From: Nyssa sinensis
Taxonomy: Eukaryota > Streptophyta > Magnoliopsida > Cornales > Nyssaceae
DNA: 64,000 bases
Direction: 5' to 3'
Assembly (NCBI GenBank): GCA_008638375.1
Contig: CM018031.1
Span: 17,412,915-17,476,914 of the forward strand
Shown: positions 1-11,969 of the stretch, piece after piece
Position numbering within the stretch: position 1 is the first letter of the stretch
Layout: each line of letters starts with the position of its first letter
Program-made: the position numbers and the translations under genes
Notes under the pieces: model-generated
What the model was told of the DNA's origin: nothing
Seen by the model: only the letters and a program-made list of their open reading frames with translations
Database searches by the model: none

Positions 1-440
1 CCTCCAGAGCCTGGTCCATAATGTACAAGTCTTCGTACTTGGTCCATCTATAATGCACAGGCCTCTAGAGCCTGGTCCTTAATGTACAAGTCTTCGTACT
101 TGGTCCATCTATAATGCACAGGCCTCTAGAGCCTGGTCCATAATGTACAAGTTTTAGCACTTGGTCCATCTATAATGCACAGGCCTCTAGAGCCTGGTCC
201 ATAATGTACAAGTCTTAGTACTTGGTCCATCTATAATGCACAGGCCTCTAGAGCCTGGTCCATAATGTACAAGTCTTCGTACTTGGTCCATCAATAATGC
301 ACGAGCCTTAGTGCTCGGTCCATCTATAATGCACAAGTCTTAGTACTTGGTCCATCTTTTATGCACAGGCCTCCAGAGCCTGGTCCATCTATAATGCACA
401 GGCCTTCCAAGCCTGGTCCATCTTTAATACACAGATTCTA
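1..440. repeat. Tandem array of hairpin units inside the Tat/Ogre-type element
   Basis: A 61-bp unit repeats with exact spacing: GCCTCT starts at 61, 122, 183 and 244. More diverged copies run to about 440. Each 61-bp unit is a dimer of roughly 30-bp half-units. Each half-unit joins a constant linker (GGTCCAT..ATAATGCAC) to a short inverted repeat with a 6-7 base loop. Stem pairs seen are AAGT/ACTT, AGGC/GCCT and GAGC/GCTC (303-316). Tandem repeats between the coding region and the 3' LTR are known for Ogre/Tat retrotransposons. The array is cut by the left edge of the window. Confidence 0.9.
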
Positions 441-785
441 TGATCCAGTCCATACAAAGACAGAAGTTCCGAACATTTTCAAACTAAAGTTTCGGAATAC
501 CTTAGAGCTGATACTTAGATTATTTGGCCTATCTACCAGCAAGCAAAAAGTACTACAGTATCGAGCAGGTTTGAAGTACTTTGATTCAAGACTTCTACAA
601 AGTTTCTTTGATCTATTCTTAGAACAATTAGATATCAGAAGTGCACGAAAAGGTGTTTTAACTTCAGAAGAGCACATTCAAATACAAAGAACATCAGATC
701 TGAGAAGAAGGAACCTAATTTTATTGATGATTCAGAAAATTTATATCAGTACAAGAAGACTGGAAATAAAACAAGTACACAAAGG

Positions 786-1330
786 CTACAACAAAAACAT
801 CATTACATAAGCTAATACAGAAGCTACTACACCTACTACGATTTGCAACATCATGGCTTTCTTCCTCGAACAGGAAAGGGGCCCTAAGTTCCAACCTCCA
901 TTACCACCGCCGCCGGCTCCATTTGAAAGGAAGGAACCTTGAACCCCAATCTGCATCAAGAAACACCTAGGCCATTTCATCATCACTGTCATTGATCTCA
1001 AGACCAACGGATGATGAGGGCTCTAGGTCTCAAGGGACCTCCATTCATCTCCCTCAAAGCAGTTGTCGCACCCCAGCCGATTTGAGCAAGGGTCTCTACC
1101 AAGACACAAAGGGAAGGAGGCATCCCACCTTCGTCTTCATCACCAATGCTCCAAGCCTCGGTTGAATCAATGAGGGTCCACCTTCCATCGGAGAAATCTC
1201 GGCCGGATGCTAAGATGGACAAGAAGATCTTAGCCTCCTCTAATCCTTCCTTGGAGACTGAATCAAAGGGAAGGTTAACTCTCGGCCACAGTTTAATCAT
1301 TCCCAACTCGGACTGAAAATCGTCAATCAT
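786..1330 (-). pseudogene. Second antisense coding region of the Tat-type element, function unknown
   Basis: Reading frames on the minus strand run from about 1330 to 998 and, in another frame, on to 786. The first is about 110 residues of ordinary composition with no motif I recognise; it includes the run GWGATTALREMNGG. The second ends in a hydrophobic stretch (VVGVVASVLAYVMMFLL) just before its stop, which would be a C-terminal membrane anchor if that frame is used. The two frames need a frameshift or intron between them near 1000. A TATA-like motif for this strand lies at about 1433-1445. Other frames across 786-1000 are also partly open, so the anchor is uncertain. This could be a real accessory gene of the element or chance. 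Confidence 0.3.
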
Positions 1331-1432
1331 CTCCGGGCAAACAGTAAGCCTCTAAAAGGCATTCAAATTCTCTCCGACAAGGGAACAGTATGGGAACACA
1401 AGTGAAAAGATGGGGCGCAACCGTACGCTCCT

Positions 1433-1445
1433 CTATCATATATAT
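1433..1445 (-). promoter_or_regulatory. Possible TATA box for the second antisense ORF
   Basis: The minus strand reads TCTATATATATGA here, about 100 bases upstream of the frame that opens at 1330. AT-rich matches are common in this DNA, so support comes mainly from position. Confidence 0.25.
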
Positions 1446-2219
1446 AGACCCTCGAAGCCCAAGAGTCACCCAAACGAACCGTCGCAACGGTTAAATAAAG
1501 GATTGGCCTCGAAAACCCAAAAGACAGCTGTATAAATGAATGACGTATAAAACCGTCCTTTCGGATACTTAGGCGACAAGATACAAGGCTTCCCCAAGCA
1601 TACGAAACTGGTTAAGTAAACAGAGTCCGATCCACCTTTATACAAAGGCCTTCGGTCCGACATACAAAACTCACAATCTTTGCCATTCCGATGATCCTTG
1701 ACGGACCACGTGTATGACAAAATGCCTTCAGTTCGGATGTAGCTCAGTCGAGGTCTGAATGATTTAGAAGGAAGAAGTCTCAATCATCAGAGCAACAGAC
1801 ACAAGACAGTGCTTTTACTACAAAACTTGGGTTCAGAATAAACTGCCTCGGAATTCTTCAAAATTTACTTTCAATATATGTGACGCAAGATCAATGTCAG
1901 ATCCTTACATATCTGATTGAATTACGTTCTTATCTTGTCCAAAGAGGGAGAAGCAATCAAAGCTAGTCTACAATCATTATCTTATCGCAACTACAGTTCG
2001 GAAGATAACTACCAACTCTTGAAAGCTGATCTGGAGGGATCCAGAGCATCCTTACTTGCATCAATTTCTCACATCAATAACAAATTCAAAGGAAATACTA
2101 CATGGGTCAACCAAGCACAAGAGAAGACATTTGAGAAAGAAAATATTGTTTCATTTAGCAAAAAGTCTGTTACACTGAAGATCAAAAAAAAAAAAAAAAA
2201 ACTAATCATATTTTAAGCC

Positions 2220-4145
2220 TGATCGGCAAAGGCAGGCTCAACGGCTGGGAGGGGATCGGCAAGAGCAGCATCAATCGTCTCACTTGGGATGACAACTACA
2301 GTGGGATCGGACAAGAAGAACATCGACCACCTCGCTCGAAACTACAACCTCAAGAAGGGTAACCCCTGGAGGCACAATCGAGGATATGTCGAAATCAGGA
2401 AATTTGGTAAGGAACCTATCTCGGAAGTTGTTAAAGCCGAACAAAATCAGGGTGTTGGCCATTCCTTCTAGTTCCATCCTCATCTCCATCTCGTTATACA
2501 CCTTGGCCTGCTCCACTGCATCCTCAAGCTTCTGGTTATATTCGTACCGCATGCCGTCCAACTCCCTCTGTAGCCTCTTCTCCCGCTGAACAGCAAGATC
2601 CCTCTCTGACTCCATCACGATCAAAGAATTCTGAGACTCCTTCAACTTCTCTACAGAGTCGTGAAGCCTCCGATTGAGCAGTACCAAGCTGAAGCCTGAG
2701 ATCGTCTAGCTCGGTCTTGAGTTGATCAACCTCCTCCGAAGAAGGAGAGACCTCCGTCAGAGCAGAAAGGGTATGCAGAGCCTGCAGTGTATAAAGCAAA
2801 CAGTTCAGTACCAACCAAAACACTTGAAAAAAAGGGAAAAAGATAAAGACCCAAAGAACTTACCTTGACCTGAAGAGAAGCCAGGTCAGCAAGAAGCTTC
2901 TCCGGCTTCTGGGGCCTAATTTTGGTTGAGCCTTTGGTCCAAAAGTCCCTCAGAATCTTTTTGGCCCCCACAGCATCAGGGGCCACCGAGGATGACCCCC
3001 CCTTACCCGCTTGCTTGGAAGGGGCTGGGGGGACCACAAAAATAGGGGGCAAGCGTCTCTCTCTCCTCCTCAGTGGGGTCAGGAGAGATCGAAAGAATCC
3101 TCCTCCTTTTCGTCTGGATGGGAGGGTCCACTAGGGAAGAAGCCTCCCCCATTGCCACAGATGAAGATGGCTCGGTCTCCCACCATGCCATCATATTCTT
3201 TGCAAGCTCCTCGACACTTCCTCTGGCAGCCATCAATTTACCAGGGTTAACAATGGAGGAATGGTCTCGATTCCTGGGCTTTAAAAGCTTCTTGTATTGC
3301 TTCTAAATCGCGGGGGAGAAGCCCGGTCTTTTCCACACGCTCCTAACTACATGAAAGACACAGAAATTGATCAATTCAGTAATTGGTGTACAAAATGAAA
3401 TCAACACAGCAACGGAAAAAATTGGGCCTCACTCTTTCGCCCAGTGGTACGAAGGAATGTTGAGAATTGGCCTTCAAAGTCCTTGAATTCCCATCCTCCT
3501 TTTATGAAGAAATACCACTTCTTACAGGTCTTGTTGGAAGAAGGCACGGAAGTAAGGGGTCTGAACCCACTATCAAAAGACATATAATAAAGGCCTTCTG
3601 CCTTCTTGAGTTTTAGATCCATATTACTACGGATCAGGTCAAGGGACACATTGACATTATTCATATGCCCCAACACAATGAAACTCAACAGATGTCTCCA
3701 ACTATTAAGGTTCAGGTCTGTAGGGCAAAGGTTTAACCAGCAGAAAAATTGTTTTACAAGGTCATGAAGGGGGAGTGTCAGTCCCATTTCAAACCAGGCC
3801 AGGTAGGCACAGATTTTCCCCTCTCTAACATCGCTCGGCCGATCCAGAGGGTCTGGGACCCTGAAAGTAACGTTTGAGGAAAGATTGAATTTCTCCCACA
3901 ACTCCGTCAACATTTTCTCAGTGATTGCACTCTCACCCTCCTCTCTATGATCGGATCGACCAGAGGTCTCACCAGCCCTATTTGGGGGCTCATCAAATGC
4001 ATCAACAATCCCAAAACCCGGACTAGAGGGGGAGCTCTACCAGTCTATTCTCATCGTCATTTACAGAAGGAAGATGCACTAGTTGCAGTTGAGGAACGGT
4101 CCTAGAAGGACTGCCCGAACCAGAGGGTGACTCAGGGCCAGACAT
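2220..4145 (-). pseudogene. Antisense ORF with plant gypsy-type transposon domain (Transposase_28-like) and coiled coil
   Basis: Minus-strand gene, 5' to 3' from about 4145 down to 2220. The likely start MSGPESPSG lies in a good context (CCGCCATG). One base of frameshift near 4030 joins that segment to a long frame (3913-3401 and upstream) with the hallmarks of Transposase_28: EMGLTLPLHDLVKQF, then WRHLLSFIVLGHMNNV, GLYYMSF, and PSSNKTCKKWYFF. A splice donor near 3430 and an acceptor near 3352 suggest one intron; a second is bounded by GTAAGT at about 2862 and an acceptor at about 2786. The C-terminal part (2820-2280) is a coiled coil rich in Glu, Leu, Lys and Arg (SERDLAVQREKRLQREL). At least one stop and frameshifts mark decay. 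In the known family this protein sits in plant retroelements; its biochemical role is not established. Confidence 0.7.
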
Positions 4146-4329
4146 GGCGGACAAAAGAAAGCAACGAAGCAAATGAAAGGGAATGTAGAAGGGGACTAAA
4201 ATCAAACCTGAAATCAAGAAAGACTATGAACACCGGATATCCTTCAACCTTCAAAATATGTCAAATGGCGGTGGCAGTCTTCGGTACTGTAGAAGCAAGT
4301 GCAGAAGAAAGGCATAAAAGACCTTTCCC

Positions 4330-4347
4330 TCTCTTTATATACACATT
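4330..4347 (-). promoter_or_regulatory. Probable TATA box of the antisense Transposase_28-like ORF
   Basis: The minus strand reads GTGTATATAAAGAGAGGG here, about 190 bases upstream of the likely ATG at 4145. It would drive transcription opposite to the host element. Inferred from motif and position only. Confidence 0.4.
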
Positions 4348-4527
4348 CAAAATATGAGCCTTTCAAGACGAGTCGGCACAACGGTTGAAAATAATGTTGG
4401 CTTCTCAAGTATTAGCTGCGCAATAAATGATCCATTAAACCGACGTTTCGAGAAATGGAGAAACAAAACATGTGACTCTTCACAAAGCCCATAACCCTAG
4501 TTAAGCCCTAGCTTCTAACTAGGGCTC

Positions 4528-4545
4528 GGAGGGGAGGGGAGTAGC
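4528..4545 (+). other. Polypurine tract upstream of the 3' LTR
   Basis: The run GGAGGGGAGGGGAGTAGC ends directly before TGATATACCAC, the proposed LTR start. A purine tract at this place primes plus-strand DNA synthesis in LTR retrotransposons and shows that the element reads left to right. Confidence 0.6.
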
Positions 4546-4643
4546 TGATATACCACAAACAGACACACCAATCACCTTGAGACACGTGTGCTTACAGAGC
4601 TGATAATCTCGATCATACAGAGCATACACAACCTTCAGGGCAT

Positions 4644-4679
<36 letters not shown>

Positions 4680-5270
4680 TATAGAGCCGATAAACTCAGT
4701 CATACAGTGCAGTGACAGCCTTCAGGGCATTCTCATATATATGTATATCCTACAGAGCCGATAAACTCGGTCATACAGTGCAGGCGGAGCCTCCAGAGCA
4801 TTCTCATGCACATATCCTCCAGACCATATGCTCTGGGCAATATTTACTCAGTATTTCATATGGTTCCGACCTTATAGTTTCCTTAACAACTGCCACGCAG
4901 GGAATAAGGAAACAACCTTCAATACGGAAACAGTCTTCAACAAGGAAGCTACTATCCATGATTATAATCTCTATCTACGACACAATACTCCACAAGGTAA
5001 CTGCAATCTCCGATGATCAAATCCCTATATTCATGGCATCGAATCCTAATCAACTTAGGAAGGCCACGATCTATAAATTAAACCCTAAAGGTACGCTTTA
5101 TTTTCATGCGCATTCTTTGGCTTTCAATACAGTCATTTCAATTCTGTTTACTTACTTAAGCATCGGAGTGGCTACCGCCGGAGCCAATCTGGTGGTCCTC
5201 TGATCATCTTTCTGAGTGTTCTACAGGTCACGGAGCCCACACTTATTGCGAGTCAAAAAGTGCAGCATCA
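4546..5270 (+). repeat. 3' LTR of the Tat/Ogre-type element
   Basis: The LTR begins TGATATACCAC after the polypurine tract. It contains three diverged tandem copies of a segment with CAGAGC(C/T)GATAA and GGGCATTCTCAT (about 4594, 4683 and 4753), separated by (AT)n. A TATA-like CTATAAATTA lies at about 5071. The right end is uncertain; a terminal CA at 5270 is the best candidate. The ORF that crosses it (4712-5203) is not coding. Confidence 0.5.
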
Positions 5271-5279
5271 AAGCTGAAA

Positions 5280-5900
5280 TATAGGAATGCAAAGAGTTTA
5301 ATGGAAAATCATTGTAGCAGTGAAGATGAAGAGGTTGATGAGGCATATAAATCTCTTTCAAATATAGATATGGGTTGTGATAAGGGCTACGAAGGTTTAT
5401 CTATAGGTGGGCTAGTCAGTATTTTAAATGGTGCAATTAATAATGGACCGGGTATTAACATTGAAGTGTTTCTAAGCCTGGTCTACCACATCCCACTAAC
5501 ATTGATTTAAACCAAAAAATCAAATGAACGAAATGATAACTCAATGGGCTATTGTACATTGACGCAGACAGAATCCAGGGAGGTTAGTATTCTACATGAG
5601 AGGTGAGGCGAGAAACTGAAAAAACTCGATAGGGAAAAAAAGGGTAGAATCGATAAAGCTCAAGACATCGCAGAAGGAAAAACAACCATTTTCGGAAGAG
5701 AAGGAAGAATAATGTGGTGTTCAAGGCTGCTGCTACAACTATATCATTATATATGTCTTCTAAGTCCTGCTCAAAATTGACTAGAGTAGTGCTTAGTGAA
5801 GCTCAGGCAGCATGGGCTCTTGGCAGACTTTTGGGTATCGAAGGAGATGATAATAATCATGAAGTCATCAGTCGAATTCCGAAAATGGAAGAGTAGGAAG
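5280..5900 (+). pseudogene. LINE-1 region between ORF1 and ORF2 (remnant)
   Basis: Two short open stretches lie here, one opening at 5301 with an acidic N-terminus (SSEDEEVDEAY) and one at 5714-5896. The second ends with EAQAAWALGRLLGIEGDD, a type of sequence seen near the ORF1/ORF2 boundary of plant L1 elements. No DUF4283 domain or zinc knuckle is visible, so most of ORF1 is missing or unrecognisable. Confidence 0.4.
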
Positions 5901-5984
5901 ATAGAATGGAGCAATTGCGGCAAAGACATTCTATTTGAGCCTTGAATTACTTTGGGGGGTTTTTCATTGGTGTTGATAAGTTTT

Positions 5985-6700
5985 TGATGAAGATTATGAC
6001 ATAGACCATCAGATGTTTGGGCAAGGTGGAGAATAGAAGAAATATTAAAATCTTGATAAGGGATAAACAAGTTGATATGATTATGTTTTAAGAAACCAAA
6101 AAGGAAAATATTTTGAGATTCTAGGTTCAATCCCTGTGGCCAAACTCGGAGTTTGATTTCGTGGTTATAGTGTCTATTGGTTATTCAGGAGGCCTTCTCT
6201 GTATTTGGGATTCTTTAAAATCTTCAATGACTTCCCAATTATGTGAAAGGAATTTTATCATTATTTCAGGTACTTTTCTTCCTGATTTCAATTGTTCTAT
6301 CGTTAATGTATATGATCCTAATTTAGCTGAAGATAGAAGAGTTTTATGCGGCATTTTATTAGGGCTCAAAGATAGTTGGGTAAGGCCATGGTGCATGGCT
6401 GGGGATTTCAATGAAGTTTTGAAAATGGGTGAAAGAAATGGCTGTATCAGAAAAAATAGAGGAATGTGGGAATTTAATAAATTTGTAAAATCCTTGGGTA
6501 TGCTTGATTTTCCTCTACTAGGCAGAAACTTTTCATGGAGTAATTCAATGGAGGGGGATAAATGGAATAGGATTAACAGACCCCTCATTCACCAGGAATG
6601 GCTTGATAAATGTAAGTTGAGTCAATGAGGTTTGCCTCGTTCTCTATTAGACCATTGCCCTATATTATTAATAGAGGATGAAATGGACTAGGGCCCCAAG
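5985..6700 (+). pseudogene. LINE-1 endonuclease domain of ORF2
   Basis: The frame carries IKILIRDKQVDMIMF followed by ETKKE (with a stop between), then an open stretch from 6161 to 6628 with GGLLCIWD, the catalytic-core motif GDFNEV at about 6400, and GRNFSWSN. After a stop at 6626 the sequence continues with LDHCPILL, matching the SDH motif of apurinic-type endonucleases with Ser changed to Leu. In live elements this domain nicks the target DNA before reverse transcription. Confidence 0.75.
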
Positions 6701-7059
6701 CCTTTCAAATTCTTAAATGCTTGGACCCTCCACCTTGGTTTTTTTTTTCCTTTGGTGAGTAGAGAATGGAAAGATTGTCAAGTATTGGGGGTTGGGATGG
6801 GCTGGGTTGGTTACAAAATTTTTAAAAAGTTGCAGTAGATTAAAAAGGCTATGAAGTTATGGAACTCTAGTTTTTTTGGTATTATGGAATAAAGATTGAA
6901 GGATGCTCAAACTGAAATGCATGCGTTGGATTTAATTTTAGAATGCAAGGATTTATCAATGAATGAAATTTTGAAGAAGAATGAATTGTTGGGTTCTATT
7001 CAAAGTGTTGGAAAAATGGTGGAATGGTCATGGCTTTAGAAATCTCGTCTAAATTGGTC

Positions 7060-8566
7060 ATCAAAAGGAGATAACAACACCAGATTCTTTCGTTTGGTGG
7101 CAAATAGTAGACAAAGAATGAATTTTTTTGGTTCTTTATTGATAAATGGTGTTTCTATTGAAGATCTAGTGGATCTAAAAGAATCTATCTTGAAGCATTT
7201 CAAGTCATAATTCTTTGATGAATGGGCTTCAAGCCCTAAATTGGAAGGACAGTTTGAAGGTGTTTTGAGCAGGGATGAAGCGGATTCTATTGAATCACCC
7301 TTTTCTGAAATTGAGGTTTTGCAGGCTATCAATGATTATGATAGGAGTAAAGCGCCTGGTCCGGATGGTTTTAACCTTCTTTTTTTTAAAAATGTTGGAA
7401 AGTGGTTAAAGGTGATTTTATTCAATTTGTGAATGAATTCCACTCTAATGGTAAGATTACTAAAAGATTGAACTCTACTTTTATTACTTTGATTCTAAAA
7501 AAGGATAATCCCTCTTCTATGTGGGAATATAGGCCTATCAACCTAATTGGAAGTATATATAAGGTCCTAACAAAAATTTTAGCTGGGAGATTGAAAAGAG
7601 TCCTACCGAATGTTATTGGTGAACCTCAATCTGCTTTTCTAAGCATGGAGGTTTATTTTAGAAGATGTTCTTATAGAAAACGAGTAGTCGGCTAGTGGAG
7701 GAGAAACAAAAAGAAAGGTTTATTATTGAAGTTGGATTTTGAAAATGCATTTGATAATGTTAACTGGAGGTTCCTTCTTAAGATGATGAAGAATGTGAGC
7801 TTTGGTGATAAATGGATTGGTTGGATAAAAGGGTGAGAAAGGCTTGAGATAAAGGGATCCTCTTTCCTCGTTCCTCTTCATTATTATGGTAGAAGGTTTG
7901 AACACTTTGTTCAAAAGAGCTAAAAATTATGGCCTAATTAGGGGAGTGCAAATTGGTAGAGGTAACCTATCCATTTCCCACCTTTAATTTGCAAATGACA
8001 CAATGATCTTTTATAATGCTGATCGCGAAGTAGTCATTAATATCAGGAGAATCTTAAGATGTTTTAAAGTCATCTCTGGGTTGAAAATCAATTTCCATAA
8101 GAGCACTTTATGTTTAGTGGGGATTTCTAAATTAGAAGTATCGGAGTTTGCAGTTGTTTTAAAGTGAAAAAGTGATTCCTTCCCTCTAAAACTCTTAGGG
8201 TATCTCTCTTGGAGTTACTCCTAGAAAAAAATCAGTTTGGTCCCTTGTGATTGAAAAGATAAAGAGAAAGTTAGCGGGGTGGAAAAGAAAGTTTTTGTCC
8301 TTTGGCGGGAGGTTAGTTCCTATCAAGTCAATCTTGGCTAATTTGCCCATTTACCACTTATCTATCTTTAAAATCCCTGTAGGAGTGGCTAAAGAAATTA
8401 AGGGAATTAAAGCTACATTCCTATGGGGAGGGGACGAATCTAGAAAGAAGCTTCATCTTGTTAAATGGAGTAAACTTCTAGTTTCTAAAGAAAGAGGAGG
8501 CTTGGGGCTCAAAGATATAATAGTAACAAATAATTGTTTACTACTCAAGTGGTGGGAGAGATTCGG
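7060..8566 (+). pseudogene. LINE-1 reverse transcriptase domain of ORF2 (5' part)
   Basis: Landmarks in order are SKAPGPDGFN (7350), WEYRPINLIGSIYKVL (about 7525), GEPQSAF (7618), LKLDFENAFDNVNW (7727), and SGLKINFHKS (8078). The usual catalytic F/YADD box reads FAND at about 7994, with one aspartate changed to asparagine. The next block (8247-8566) is the post-RT region (KRKLAGWKRKFLSFGGRLVPI, GGLGLKDI). The ORF is broken by stops and frameshifts and by the LTR insertion at 8567. Confidence 0.8.
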
Positions 8567-10399
8567 TATAATATCCCGACCCGGGATATCGGGTCCTATG
8601 GCACGTATTTCGAGATTAAAGAAAATTAGTGTAAAAATATTTACACCAAAGGAAATAATTAATTATTTATTTATATGAAATCATTAATTCTAATTATAAT
8701 TAAATAAATTTGAACACATAAACACACACTTTATGGTGTATTGTGTGTGTATGTTATAAAGTGTATAAAAGTGAGTATATGTATAACTATAAATACATGT
8801 ACCCAAGATAAAATATATTTAGTATATAAATATCTATATGTGAGTATATATGAGCCAAATATGTGTATGTATATATATATATATATGCACATGTACATGT
8901 ATAAGTATGTATATATAAATAATTAAAGTATTATTAAAATTATAAAGGTATATCAATAAAAAATATCTAAGGTGTGTGTGTGTGTCTCAAAGTGTGTGTC
9001 GGCTACATGATGTGTGTGAGTCTTAGTGTGTTAGTGTGTGTGTTATATTATATGTATATATATACAAAATATCTTACAAAAATCAAAGAGAAAGCTGAAT
9101 GGAAAAAAGTAAAATTTATGAGATAGGAGAGGGAGTTATTGAGAAGTGAAAGAAAGTGGCTGTGAGGTCATGAGGGAAGAGAGAGAAAGGAGAGAGAAGG
9201 GTCGGTTGCCTTCTTTAAAAAGCCAAAGCATGCATTTCATGCTTACACCCTAAAGAAGCAAACTGAATAAGGAAGAAACTGAGAGGCTAAGAAGAGATTC
9301 AGAGCAAGAAAAAAAGAGAAAACAGTGGTGAAAGGTGAACCCACCGAAAACTTTTAAAATTCTCTCTTTAGAATATTTTGCATGTGTTTAAGAGATTTAG
9401 GTTATGTTATGTATATATGATGCTTAATATATGTCTAGAAGTGTATCAAGCATGAAAATTAGCTATGAAAACAACTAAAAACATGAAACCCAGAAGCTAT
9501 GGCCATTAAAGACCTTGCTTGAAGCAGGTCTGAACCGACTTCTTCTAGACCAAGATTGGTGTGTCAAGACTCCAAGAAGAAGTCACGAGGGTCATGAAAA
9601 CATGGAACCGCGATCAAAAATCACAAGAAATTACCCTCATAACATAAGTTGCAGGTTTCGGTTGTTGAAACCAACCTATCAAACTCATACCAAAATGGAT
9701 CAAATAGAACGAGAAATGAAACTATAAAGAAAATGAGTCAAGATAGAACAAATCCCACTGGATTTGGCCAAGAAATGGGTATGAACCGACGGTTTACAGG
9801 TTGGATTATCACCTCTTAAACCGAAGCAAAGAGTTCACTTTGAACTCCAAAACGAATGCCAAATGGATTCTGGATACTTTAGGAACAAAATGGAACGAAA
9901 ACAGTAAGGATCCATTGATCCAAACTGTACGAAATTAAAGAAAATGAAAATCGGGGATTAGGGCAACACAAGGAGGATCGTGGGGAAGACGACACTGTTT
10001 CGGGTCGGCTATGGGTCGGTTACGGGTCAGGGTCAAACCGGATCCAACGGGTCAGGTTTAATTATACGGCAACGTTTTGTTTTAAACTTTAAAAGACATT
10101 AGGGCTGACGTCAGCAACACATGGCAAACCCACTAGACCGGTTGATTTACAATCGGACCAGACCGGTTCACTTATATTTGGACCGGACCAATTGGTTTTC
10201 TGATTTATTTAAAATTAAATAAACCAAGATTTCCTCTATTTACAGTTTGACTCCAACTGTTTTATGAAATTATACTGTGGCCCAACTGATGAAGATTTTA
10301 TGCAATTAAGTTTCCTAGAAAAAATAATTAAATAATTAAATAATTAATTTAATTATTTAATAAATAAAGTAAAATTATTATTTTGCCCCTAGGTCATAT

Positions 10400-10940
10400 A
10401 TGAAGTAAATGAAGTCCAAATTAAACATATGAATAGTGTATCCTTACTATTTTGGATATTCTGAGACTAATGGTAGGGTCCGTTTTATGAGACGGGACCC
10501 GAAAAATAAAGATACGTAAAGGGATAAATGACCAAAATACCCCTTGTCCAAAATTAACAAGTTATTAGTATATTCTTACTATCTCGGACCTTCTGAGTCC
10601 AATGGTGAGGTCCATGATACGAGATGAGATCCCGAACATAAAGACACGTAAGGGGGTAAAATGATCAAATTACCCCTAGTACCTCAAAAGCCAAATTAAA
10701 ACTAGGGAAGGTCTAAATTGACTTTATTTGACATCCCGGACTCAATAATGGAGTCCAAATTACGAAACGAAGTACGAAAAAATGTGACACTGTAAAACGA
10801 TAAATGACCATTTTGCCCTTTTACATATGAAAGTCTGAATTAAATTGTTGGAAAGCCTAAACCGATTTTCTTCGATGCTCTGGACTCAATAGTAGAGTCT
10901 GTTCGACCAAAGGAAATGTCTAAAATAAAAAGACATAAAA
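10400..10940. repeat. Diverged tandem repeats inside the solo LTR
   Basis: About four diverged copies of a 130-150 bp unit, each with a 'GACTCAATGGTAGAGTCC'-type segment followed by AAAGACA(C/T) and an ATGACCA..TTGCCC-type segment. They are anchored at about 10460, 10590, 10735 and 10870. Confidence 0.5.
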
Positions 10941-11969
10941 TTTGTTGAATAGCATCTGTCAGATGACTATAAATTAAAGTAATGAAAGTACTAATCTAAG
11001 GCGTATACGAGGAAAGGAAATACGAAAAGACACGACACGTAAACATGTCAAATAAATAACTTCAATTCAAAGTTAATGGAGCTACCAGAAGAGTATAAAG
11101 TGAAATAAATTCAATTTCTAACACATTAAATTGTGTCATAGGTTAAGAGTACAAGTTAAGTTAAGTACATATGAAATCATGAAATCATTTTAGGATCTAA
11201 TACGATTTAAGCATAAGTTGAGGAATATCAAGATGATATTACAATGAATTTGAAGTTGATGAGATGTTTATGAATTGTTCTTAGGAACTACAAGGAAAGT
11301 GAGAAAGCGCATTATTAGCACTAACCCTAAAGGACCAAGGTGAGTAACCCTATATTTGAAGTGGAGATTTAACTCCATGGATTTGAAAAGGTTTTAAATG
11401 CAAAGATATGAAGTGTTTGAAATTTCGAATTCAGTATTTACATGATTCAGTTTTAAATTGTTCTGTTTTTATAAACTCTATTATGACATGCTTAGTGAAT
11501 GGATTCTATCAAAGTTTTCTTAAAACATATTTCAACATGTCTAAAGTTTTAAATGCCAAATTATGTAAAGTGTTATGAATTTGTTATATCAAATGTGTTA
11601 AAGGATTTGTTATGAAATTATGTACATGATGTTTTAAATGTTCATGAGAAGTACCTATTTGAAGCAATCAAATGTATTTGAATGTAAGAAAAGCTGTGCA
11701 TAAGCACCACGGATTTTATGAGTTTCTTCGGAATTAAATTAATCCGAAGTTTGATGGGACATTGAGTTGTACGGAACTCAATTGACTGTCAACTGCCAGG
11801 TAGCAGGATCTAATCCCCCAGGCATAAGATATCTTCACGAAACGTAAAGTGAGAATCTGGTTCGAAACGGATTCCATTAATGAAAAGAGATAAGAAAATG
11901 TATTGAAAAAGGAAGCAGGTTTTACTCTCATTTTCACAGTACATATTTATGTGTTTTAAAGTTTATATA

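Larger units (their letters stand above)
1..5270 (+). mobile_element. 3' portion of a Tat/Ogre-lineage Ty3/gypsy LTR retrotransposon
   Basis: The order on the + strand is tandem array, antisense coding regions, purine-rich tract, LTR. This matches the 3' part of Tat-lineage Ty3/gypsy elements, which are known to carry additional ORFs, some antisense, between pol and the 3' LTR. The main antisense ORF carries a domain I recognise as the plant 'putative gypsy type transposon' family (Pfam Transposase_28). The 5' LTR, gag and pol would lie left of the window. The right limit is a guess based on a terminal CA at 5270. Lineage assignment is inference from layout and the antisense domain. Confidence 0.65.

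Noticed and set aside
361..810. 149-codon open frame on the + strand
   Set aside because: It starts inside the tandem hairpin array and has no recognisable domain; its opening residues are just translated repeat.
1466..1783. 105-codon minus-strand frame upstream of the second antisense ORF
   Set aside because: It lies upstream of the putative TATA motif for that ORF and has no motif; it could be the spacer of the element.
4712..5203. 163-codon open frame on the + strand
   Set aside because: It lies inside the 3' LTR across tandem repeats and the TATA region; low-complexity composition with no domain.
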